Position numbers and translations under genes: made by a program. DNA of 18,186 bases, taken from positions 1-18,186 of the forward strand of contig MU859429.1 of NCBI GenBank assembly GCA_033297205.1, in the 5' to 3' direction. Every line of letters begins with the position of its first letter. Within the stretch, counting starts at the first letter, position 1. This stretch comes from Pseudoneurospora amorphoporcata (Eukaryota > Ascomycota > Sordariomycetes > Sordariales > Sordariaceae). Under the pieces are notes generated by a model. It did not search any database and was not told the origin of the DNA. It worked only from the letters and a program-made list of their open reading frames with translations. Of the stretch, positions 10,581 to 18,186 are shown in pieces.

Positions 10581-12660
10581 TCGTCAAGGATTACCGGTGT
10601 GGGTGTTTGGCTGGATTAAAGTGCTGAAAGTGATAATGAAAATTGAGGGTGGTGGTTGTGCACGGGTGATGATATTGATGCTGTTTGAATGAAAGTGGCC
10701 GTGGGGATTTTCCCAACCACCAAGCCCCTTCCTCCTTAGAGCTCCTGCTAGGCATATTGCTTGGAGGCTGCACTGTGCCACAGCAATGGTGATGGATGAC
10801 GACCGTCAGACCATCATCACCAGCTCGGGAAATTTGTCCGCAAATTTCTCCTGCCGTTGCTTTGTTGTTGATCCCGCTGTGATAAGAAAGTAGGATAATA
10901 TCGTCGAGGATGTCACCTGCTTCCTTCCATGCCTTGTTGCCTTGGCCCTCTTGGCTCGGGAAGCCATGATGTCTGTGTCTCTTGTCGTGCCGAGCAACGA
11001 CGATGATGCGCTCGTCTTCCAGCCTTTTCTCTGAATGGAATCCTTTCCGTTCCCAGCCAGCACCCTCTTCCAACCAATCACCGGCCCAACCAGCTGCACT
11101 GCAGACAACCAACATGCGAAGTCAAGCCTTACTTTTCCTTCTGATTCGTCCTCCCATTTCATCTCCAATCCCAACTTCCCTCCCAGGCGCAAAGCCATTG
11201 TGAGAAAATGCAAGTGCCCACCCGCTGCAGCACAGACTCACACCCACCAGCCCACCCACACCATCCACACATCCTTCGTCGTCGCTCTCATTTTGTTCAC
11301 TCGCGCGCCCAGGAAACAGAAAACCAAAAAAGCAGGGCGAGGTGGCACCAGCATGTACCAACCAATCAGAACCCTTCACCTCTCTCAAACAGGTCAAGTC
11401 TCATCTCTCTTCTGATCGCTCTCTTTGCGGCTTGGTTGCTTGCGCCCATTCTCCCCAACCACCAGCAACAAAACTATAGGTACCTACCTGAGACTGCCAA
11501 CCGTGAGAGAAGAGAGAGACCGAGGGGCCCTTCCTTCCTTCTTCCTTCGATGGGATGGATCCTTCTTTCTTTGGCGTTTGATCCAAGGTTGAGACACTTT
11601 CACACCTTCAAGATTCATTCTATACCTGTTCTGGTTATACCCTGCAAACGTAGCTGCAACGCTACTGCATTATGCTTACTAGGTACAGGAATGAAATGCC
11701 TTCTTGCTGGATCGGAGAGTCTTTTTGCTGGTATCCTTTTCGCAGAAAAGAGCGAAGTGCAGCAAGGCAGACAGGGCAGGCAGGCAGGCAGGCAGGCGCC
11801 CGCTCGATGCTATCAGGCGATACGCATGACTTTCAAGCGAGCGGTAACAGGCAGTACGCCACGGTAGGTGCAATAACAAGCAGTTAGTTAAGGTGTCAAG
11901 ACATACTGATCTCGCATCCTCCGAGCCTCCGTCGTCTGCTGTCCCGTCTGTCTCGTTCGAGGGTCCGCCTGTTTCTGTTATTGTCGCTTGCGACGATAAG
12001 CTGCATGAGGGTGGATGACTTGCCGTGCTAACTGGGTGCCCGGTGGTGGTGAGTGGTGCCCTGCCACCATTCATCCCAAAATGCACCTGTACCTTGGTTT
12101 CTTCTGGCAACTGCTGGGCGCTGTTGGAAACGCTAGGAACATCTGATGATGGAGTGACAGTGGGTGGTGTGGGAATGTGGGTATTTCCATGTTTTTAGTG
12201 AGTGATTTGTAGTGTATTTTGTCTTGCCTCGCGAAAGATTGCATGTGTCACTAGGTGCAACATTCTCGGCGTCCACTCCCGCTGCAACCAACCCCTGAAT
12301 GGGCCACCAGCTGGGCACACAACGGAACCGGCCCTTTTGCCCACCGGTTGCGGCACTTGTTGCCCGGGTGCCCAGTCATGGTGCCAAAAACTGCGACGCC
12401 AATTCAGGAGTGGTAAACACTGGCATTGGCGGGACTCCTAACATGCAACTATCACCAGCATCATCTCACTGCTCAAGTGCACAAGTACGTGTGTTGTTGT
12501 GTGTAAGGTGTTGGTTGTATTTCTCTCCTCCCAGGCAACCGAGAAAAGTGCGGTTGCAAGAATGAAAGCTGCACTACCAAGCACATTTCTTGATCCAAGG
12601 CAGCCCATTCCTTTTCCACTCCATATGTACAAGCTCCTTTCCATTCCAGGCACGGGAAGT
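10581..12660. other. Non-coding or weakly coding region with long pyrimidine-rich stretches
   Basis: CT- and CA-rich stretches on the plus strand (about 11035-11300 and 11530-11575) resemble 5' leader or promoter DNA. They generate fairly long frames on both strands; the longest plus frame is 11208-11867 (219 codons), with one hydrophobic segment at residues 64-82 and no recognised domain. The His/Arg/Pro-rich content looks like translated leader sequence, so it is not called as a gene. A GGCA microsatellite lies at 11775-11797. Confidence 0.4.
11775..11797. repeat. GGCA tetranucleotide microsatellite (about 5.75 units)
   Basis: Five perfect GGCA units and a partial sixth are preceded by related CAGACAGG sequence. 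It is a simple repeat likely to vary in length between strains. Confidence 0.9.
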
Positions 12661-12674
12661 TGTATGCCAGAGTT

Positions 12675-12683
12675 TATATAAAA
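12675..12683 (+). promoter_or_regulatory. Strong consensus TATA box without an assigned gene
   Basis: TATATAAAA matches the eukaryotic TATA consensus perfectly. Seventeen bases downstream begins a bulged hairpin (12700-12728: GCGC and GACCT arms pairing with AGGTC and GCGC). The only plus-strand frame soon after is a Lys-rich 37-codon ORF at 12812-12925, unsupported by any domain. It could drive an unrecognised transcript or be a chance match. Confidence 0.35.
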
Positions 12684-12728
12684 ACGTATTCGGTGTTTGG
12701 CGCGCCAAGACCTCTTCCAAGGTCGCGC

Positions 12729-13269
12729 AATATAGCACAAAGAAGGGCTCTTGACCCGAGTATGTTCTAAGAAAAATATGTTCGTATCCCATCATTTATG
12801 TCAATTCATCCATGTCTTCTCATCAACTTCATCATGACCCAGTGAGGAAAAAAAAAGGAAGAAAACAAGGAATTGCCAGCTCAGGTGTTGAGAACTTTCA
12901 AAAAAATTTGAACAACGGGGAGTAGTATCATTCAGCAGAAACAACGCTCGCTAAACAGCACTCCGTTTCTTTTCCCGAACTCTGTTTCTCGATGTTGCGT
13001 GCCAGACGGAAAATGGACTTTCTGTCTGCCGCTGAAAAACAAGAGGTAGCCGGCAGCAAGGCTTATAAAAAAGAATAAAAAAAAAAAAACAAGCCGCTGA
13101 AGATGAGAAAGACGGGAATAAAAAACACATTGTCTTCTAGACCCCTAAACAGAGCGTAACGTCGCGTTGCGAAACCTTCAGATCTTTATATTCCTCCTCC
13201 GGTTTTAGTTGTGTTGCGCCGAAAACGTAAAACGATGGCTGTATTTCACTCGCGGCCCCCCCCCCCCCC

Positions 13270-13308
<39 letters not shown>

Positions 13309-13750
13309 ATGCAAAACAATGATGATGGTCGACAGAAATCGACCCAGTTATCCTTCCCAACCTCTTTTTCCACATGTAGAAATGCGGTTGACAAAACCCC
13401 GAAACTCCAAACAGTGTATCCGAAAAGCACAAGAGCCATCCCACCCCATCTTCTTATATGTACAATAATACAGATTGTTCTTTCAATGAAAACGTATAAA
13501 AAAAAAAAAAAACGGAAAACAATTCCCACTGGGAAGACTTGCCGCTCCTCTTTATCCCGGGCTCCTGGGTATCATAATCCGGACAAAGACCATCTATGTG
13601 GTGGGACATTAGAGTAATCGTGAAAATAAAAATGAAAATATCCGGCACCTGTGTTTGCCATCGGCTGTGGCATGGAGAGATAAAAGCTGAATGAGGTATA
13701 GCCGGCCTATCGGCCAACCTCGAAAACGTATTGCCCAATTTTGCGATCGA
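12729..13750. other. Region downstream of the kinase gene with several A-rich tracts
   Basis: On the minus strand this follows the kinase stop codon, so the part nearest 13750 should be its 3' UTR and terminator. The plus strand shows A runs at about 12847-12856, 13078-13090, 13271-13306 and 13499-13512. Frames here on either strand are artefacts of these homopolymers (poly-Lys or poly-Phe). No independent gene is supported. Confidence 0.5.
13256..13306. repeat. Compound homopolymer tract: 15 C followed by 36 A
   Basis: The plus strand reads 15 C and then 36 A without interruption (36 T then 15 G on the minus strand). It lies about 450 bp beyond the kinase stop codon. The junction of two pure homopolymers is unusual. 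It could be a true simple repeat, the tail of a retroposed copy, or a gap-closing or assembly artefact, and its exact length should be treated as uncertain. Confidence 0.9.
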
Positions 13751-15352
13751 CTAGTAACAGCCTTGGATATGCGAAAAGAAAGGAACCTGGTGGAAGGGAG
13801 CGTGGTTCGAATGCGTGTAGTACTTGATCGTTTCCCAAAGGGTTCCAGATGGGTACTTTGATGGTGCATAGTTCGGCTGGACCGAAATTGGCATCGTCGG
13901 CTGCTGGACTGGCTGCGGGACCGTTGATGGGTAGGGCTGCTGGAAGTAGTCGTGCTTGTACTGCGTCATAACGTTGGGAGCCTCCAAGGCTTCGAAGATC
14001 ACCGGCTCTCTTCCCTGCAATGGCTGCTGTGGCGGTGGTGTCCTGATCTCCGGAATATCTGAGACCAAGTCATCATCATCATCCTCTTCCAAGTCCTCAA
14101 TACTCGAGCAACCCGAGGTAAGCGACCCGTCATCCGAGGAGCAAGTAGAGCCCTCATCAGACAGGGAGTTCGACGAAGAGGGCAACAGGTATTCCTCGGC
14201 GTCAACATATGTAACTTGCTGCTCAAGTGATGCGGGCGACTGGGTGAACCTGGAGCAAGCAAATATCCGGGAGCGCAGCTCTGGCAAGGTAATCCTGTGG
14301 TCGGGATTGGGGGTGAAAATCCTCGCCAAGATGTCGTTCAGTTCGTCCGACACCGGGAGAATGGTCTTGAGAAAATCCTTGCTTTTAACGTAGGCGCGGT
14401 AGGTTGAGTCCTCAAAAGACGCTTGCTTCCACGGGTTGCGTCCACAGGTGAGGTTCACCAGAATAACGCCAAGGCTCCAGACATCATTCGGCGCGCAGTA
14501 ATAGAAAGGCCTCCTTGCTGTTTGATCCAGGCACTCTAAGAACAAGACAAGGATGAAGTCAGTGTGTTGCCCAGGGGATCGGATGGAAAGTGGGAGATGA
14601 GAAACGAGGAATCGCATGGCCGAGATGGGCTAGGGGAGAATGACATAAGAAAGTTCGCAAAAGCATGAGAACCTACCTGGCGACATATAAAATGTTGAGC
14701 CACACCCGTAGTCCATAGATGTTGCCTGTTGAATTGCGAGGCCGAAATCTGCCAACTTGACAGTTTCGCCGTTGTCAGAGACGAGGATGTTCTCCGGCTT
14801 CAAGTCCCGGTGGTAAATTCCCCGGCTGTGGCAGTGTCCTACGGCATCCAGGATCTGGAGGAACACACTCTTGGCGAGCTCATCCTTACCAACATATTGC
14901 CCACGTTCGGTGATGTTATAGAACAGATCACCCTCCGGGCAGTACTCCAAGACAACGTAGATGCAGTCGTGTTGTTCGATGATCTTGACCATCGAGACTA
15001 CATTGGGATGCCCCGAGGCCTGGTGGTGCAAACGAATCTCCTGGCGCTGAAACGTGATCTGGCGAGCATCCAACGGAGTCCCATCGGGGTTGAACTTGCT
15101 GAGGCACTTGACGGCATAGCGGACATTGTCCTTCAGGTCGACGGCTGAATAAACCACACCATATGCACCAGACCCCAGAATCCCTGAGAGTTGGAGCGAG
15201 TTGGTGATGAACATGCCTAGTCGGTCTTCCGCTGGCATGGGGACATAGTGATGTTGCTGCAGCTGGTGAGGTGGGGGAAAGATACACTGCTGGTCGAATG
15301 ATGCTGGTGATGCCGGCGGAGTGAGATATCCAAACTCTGACACATGATGCAT
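13751..15352 (-). CDS. ran1: Ran1/Pat1-like serine/threonine protein kinase (two exons)
   Basis: The protein has 486 residues from exons 15352-14677 and 14535-13751. The kinase domain spans about residues 54-322, with all key residues present: Gly-rich loop GSGAYG (60-65), ATP-binding Lys82, helix-C Glu105, HRDLKPEN (181-188), DFG (202-204), GCGSTFYMSPE (216-226), Asp243/Trp245/Gly248 and Arg306. The GCGS-[TA]-FYMSPE activation segment and YYC-x-PND-x-W-x-LG that follows mark the fungal Ran1/Pat1-Sks1-Vhs1 group. In S. pombe, Ran1/Pat1 restrains mating and meiosis by phosphorylating Ste11 and Mei2; Sks1 and Vhs1 of budding yeast act in nutrient and cell-cycle responses. A role here in nutrient or developmental control is inference. 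The C-terminal tail holds a Ser-rich, acidic stretch (about 345-382, five Asp at 377-381), a Pro/Gln-rich part and an aromatic-rich end. ATG 15352 is chosen because an in-frame TGA lies 14 codons upstream. Confidence 0.95.
14536..14676 (-). other. Intron of the kinase gene (141 bp)
   Basis: On the minus strand the donor is GTAGGT (14676-14671), the acceptor is TAG ending at 14536, and a CTGAC branch site (14563-14559) lies a little over 20 nt from the acceptor. Splicing joins G to AG and rebuilds the Glu codon of the S-P-E motif (residue 226), restoring an uninterrupted kinase domain. Reading through would give a stop soon after the SP motif. Confidence 0.93.
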
Positions 15353-16440
15353 GATCTGTTCTTGCTCCTTGACTCCTGATACAAACTCCTTTCAGACCTG
15401 GTTTAGGCTAACCGACGGTGGATGGGCGCAAAGTAAAGTCCGGAAAGGAGAAGAAATGGAAACAGCAGACAGCAAGATAACAGAAAGACTGGATGGATCC
15501 TGCTCCTGGTTGGGTATATCCTCAAGACCAAAGAAAATGAAAGTCCGGGTAACGTCCTTTTGCTCCTCTGGAATGGATGGAGTGGCACTGGCTCGAGCTT
15601 TTGTCCTGATGGGTTGACTGTAAATCCTAAAACGTCCGGGCTTTGGGTCGCAAACAATCCAGATGTTGACTTCGAGTGAACGGGTCAACAAGTATTTGGG
15701 TGAAGAAGTCGTTTATGTATGTAAGTCGTTGGTTGAGAATTGTTGTTGAGTTAAGAAGGGCGGAATATCATGGAGTCGTTGACGAAGTGGTTGTGAAAGA
15801 GAATAATCTCCACGGACACTGGATCTGGAAGAAGGACGGGGGAGTAGGGAGGTGAAAAGATGATGCCAAAGTGAGTGTCGAGAAAGATGACGATGGTGAA
15901 CGAAACCAACAGCACGAGGCAAAAGCGTAGCAGGATGCGGACCGGAGATCGTAGATATTTGACGAATCTCTTTCACTGGCTGGCGGGCGAGCTTACCCTG
16001 CCGCCCCGTTCTCTGTCAAAGGATGGCATGGTGCAATGCGACCCTCTTCGGCTTGCGTGGTCTGGGTGGCTTGATTGGCCCTCAAGTGCCCCATGTCAGG
16101 CTAGCTATCCATCCACCCCCGAAGTCGTCCCAAAGACTGTGCACAAGGGTAGGAGAGTACGAGGATACCACGGTACATGCAGGGTGTGCTCGGTACGACG
16201 GTACGATGGGAGGTACGAAGGCACGGAGGGTGTGAGACTTGGGGGAACTCTGAGGAGCACCGATTTGCCCCACCGCCAACTCACATGCCTCTCTCCTCTC
16301 TGTCGGTACCCTCTACGCCCTCTCTACCTCTCATTTCTCCTGTTGCTAGTGTACCTAGACGCTGTGGCCACCGGCCGGCTCAAACCAGCGCATCCTTGCC
16401 GTGAGTCCTATGGGCCCACAAATGCACCATCCTAGAGCGG
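15353..16440 (-). promoter_or_regulatory. Long 5' leader and promoter region of the kinase gene
   Basis: No protein gene is supported here. On the minus strand several short upstream frames precede the kinase start (for example beginning near 15976 and 15691), so a long leader with translational control is possible. Plus-strand KpnI-like GGTACC and repeated GGTACGA motifs occur at about 16165-16310, next to a pyrimidine-rich stretch at 16286-16345. The transcription start cannot be placed. Confidence 0.4.
15825..15996 (-). other. Possible 172-bp intron in the kinase 5' leader
   Basis: On the minus strand a GTAAGC donor (15996-15991) preceded by G pairs with an acceptor ending in CTTCTTCCAG at 15825, after a pyrimidine tract. 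No perfect CTRAC branch site is visible. The predicted intron would remove the upstream ATG near 15976. This rests on splice-site appearance only. Confidence 0.3.
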
Positions 16441-16452
16441 AAATAGTATGGC

Positions 16453-16479
16453 GGGAATGAGGGTGAATGAGGGTGAGGG
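16453..16479 (+). repeat. G-quadruplex-type motif and short minisatellite
   Basis: Four GGG runs are separated by 5, 7 and 3 bases within a GAATGAGGGT-like tandem repeat. This fits the usual intramolecular G-quadruplex pattern with loops of up to 7 bases. It lies about 100 bp before the change to A+T-rich DNA and upstream of the kinase gene. Folding is not shown. Confidence 0.6.
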
Positions 16480-16579
16480 ATTCGGTAGCCATGGGCACGT
16501 AGAGTGGAAACCGTGCGCACGTAGAGTAACAGCTGAGTAAGCCGCCCAGCTGCCCAGCCGCGTACTAGAATACTATATA

Positions 16580-18140
16580 CATCGCTGCCTAACCTCGTTG
16601 CTGTTACGTAATCTATTAGCAACTGTTCATCTTATACGTAATTAAATAAAGCTATTGCGAAACTTTATTCTACCATTATGCAATTATTTTAAGCAATTAT
16701 TTCTTTATTTTTATTATTATTTGTAGAATATACTATCGAATTATATATTAAATTATATCACTACACCGACCGCTGGTAAGTTTTATAATTGTATAACTGG
16801 TAATTAAAGTAAATTAAACTTTTATAGCTACCTACCTAATTATAATGATTAATATTAATAGTATTTAATTAAAATCTCTAATTAAAATACTTTCGAATTC
16901 GGTACGACTAGTTATTCTTAAATAGAACGCTTATAAAGAGAATATAATTCCCTTCGAATCCTGGCCGCTTATAATCTACCCTCGTCATCGCTATCATATA
17001 TAATTGCTACTGCAATCTCCTAACGAACGCATTACTATTAAATAGCAGTCTTTAATACTAACAAAGCTAGCAATACTACTATTCGTATCTCTTAACTATA
17101 ATAATGAAATCGGTGCCTTCAACGCACTATAAGACTATTACGTATAATAAGGATTTACAATCGTATTGTATAACTAAATAAAGGGTATAATAAAAGGAGA
17201 GAGGGAGGTTATTCGAATCAACTACCGCTATATATACGGCGGCGTTTATATAATTCGTAGCTTAAGTATTTAAAATATTACTTTAAGGTGTACTAATTAT
17301 AAATATTAAATAAAAATCGTATTAAAAAAGAGAATGTCTTTTCGCACTACTATAAGTCTTTTTACACTGTAGTAAAAAATGAAACTAGGTGTAACTTATC
17401 CAAATAAAGACTTGGGTAAATAAGAGTAGTATTGCAAATTTTCTTATTTTCTTCTCTATAATATAGCGCCTAGGACTACATCGCAACGTTACTCGGCAGA
17501 GAATTAAGACTAAAAGGTAAAGATGTGAATAAAATTTATTCCTTTTTAATATTTCATTTTTAGAAAGACACTAGAGGCTAGATAAAAAATCTTTGTAAAT
17601 GCTGTTTTATAGAGTAAAAAATACCAAAATTTCCAACTCTACTCTTATACCTCTTACTTTAAATTTGGCAGAGTTATATATATATGCCTTTTTGCTAACA
17701 GTGTAAGAAGACATTTATGACAGTGCGAAAAGACCTTCTCTTAAAAAAAAAGTAAAGTAATTAATAATTTGTTAAAGAGATCATTAATACTTAGAATTAT
17801 AACTTTACTATTAATAATTTCGCTGGCAATATTATTTACTAATAATAGTTCTCTCGTAATTATAAAGATATTATTATAATGATTATTGAAAGATTATCTA
17901 ATATTATTAAGATGAGCATTCGTTAGATTATATACTACTTAAGTAGTACTTTTAATAATAATAATAGTAATAGTGGTAGCTATTACGTTATACCTCTTTC
18001 TAAAATTACTAATAATTAATTAGTTATAGAATTTTGTAATTTTTGTACTCTTATTACTACTTAAAAAGTTTAAAATATTTAATAATATATTTACTGTTTG
18101 CTGCAATACCCTAACTAGCCTATGATGATAGTACTAGTAT
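16580..18140. repeat. A+T-rich block with RIP-like composition
   Basis: Composition changes sharply near 16.58 kb: A and T dominate, TpA steps are very frequent, CpA steps are rare, and stop codons close every frame quickly. This is the mark of repeat-induced point mutation on transposon copies in Sordariomycetes such as Neurospora. No transposon protein can be read through the damage, so the original elements are not identified, apart from the fold-back element at 17330-17740. No gene is present. Confidence 0.75.
17330..17740. mobile_element. MITE-like fold-back element with long imperfect terminal inverted repeats
   Basis: The left end (from 17330) and the reverse complement of the right end (to 17740) align: GAGAA-x-GTCTTTTCGCACT matches at 18 of 19 positions, and the next 23 or so bases to TTACACTG match with few changes and one 2-base gap. 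Weaker similarity continues to about 17466 on the left and 17602 on the right, giving arms of roughly 137 bp around a middle of about 135 bp. TTAAAAAA flanks both sides (17322-17329 and 17741-17748). An 8-bp duplication would fit the hAT superfamily, but TTAA or TA duplications are also possible in this A-rich context. No transposase is encoded, so it is non-autonomous. Confidence 0.75.
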
Positions 18141-18148
18141 AGGGACGC

Positions 18149-18186
18149 TACAGTGAACTATGCACTTGTAGCTAAGCGGAGCGGAA
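18149..18186 (+). mobile_element. Possible terminal inverted repeat of another DNA transposon, cut by the window end
   Basis: At the end of the A+T-rich block the composition returns to balanced. The sequence reads TA then CAGTGAACTATGCAC and a GC-richer stretch. A TA dinucleotide followed by CAGTGAAC resembles the ends of pogo/Tigger-type Tc1-mariner elements. The partner end and any transposase would be outside the window, so this is tentative. Confidence 0.25.

Noticed and set aside
10591..11115. 174-codon minus-strand frame
   Set aside because: It has no domain, is His/Thr-rich in a simple-sequence way, and overlaps plus-strand frames over leader-like CT-rich DNA.
13137..13529. Frames on both strands through the homopolymer tract
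   Set aside because: They consist largely of poly-Phe/poly-Gly or poly-Pro/poly-Lys generated by the C15A36 tract, not of protein-like sequence.
17760..18120. Many short A/T palindromes in the A+T-rich block
   Set aside because: Such palindromes are expected by chance at this base composition and show no long arms or flanking duplications.

Overview
The window looks like nuclear DNA of a filamentous ascomycete, most likely a Sordariomycete. The support is a protein kinase gene with one 141-bp fungal-type intron (GTAGGT donor, CTGAC branch site, TAG acceptor), a secreted protein whose modules are cut at Kex2-type Lys-Arg sites, pyrimidine-rich leaders, scattered GGTA/TACC microsatellites, and an abrupt change at about 16.58 kb from GC-balanced DNA to very A+T-rich, TpA-rich DNA of the kind left by repeat-induced point mutation (RIP). 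Genus or species cannot be named from this sequence.

Layout: 1-1745 is non-coding upstream DNA with promoter-like elements and a possible 5'-leader intron. 1746-3635 (+) is a secreted, repeat-built precursor protein of the Kex2-processed (KEP) type. It has a signal peptide, three related Cys-containing peptides of 47-50 residues, then six modules of about 71 residues (one carries an extra Pro/Gly linker), with a dibasic site at every internal junction. As sequenced, it carries two small deletions (5 nt and 1 nt relative to its own sister repeats) whose frame effects cancel. 3636-13750 is about 10 kb with no convincing protein gene. It holds homopolymer tracts, microsatellites, small inverted repeats, a strong orphan TATA box and a few marginal ORFs. 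13751-15352 (-) is a complete two-exon serine/threonine kinase of the fungal Ran1/Pat1 (Sks1/Vhs1) group, with a long leader extending towards 16 kb. 16.58-18.15 kb is the A+T-rich RIP-like block. It contains a roughly 411-bp fold-back element with long imperfect terminal inverted repeats and an 8-bp flanking direct repeat. Composition returns to normal in the last 40 bases, which may be the end of another transposon cut by the window edge.

The two protein genes are 10 kb apart, on opposite strands, and show no sign of acting together. No peptide-modifying enzymes (UstY-type oxidases, prenyltransferases, methyltransferases) lie beside the precursor gene, so nothing here supports a RiPP gene cluster. 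The most interesting object is the precursor gene: two families of internal repeats, regular 71-residue spacing, and a cancelling pair of frameshifts.
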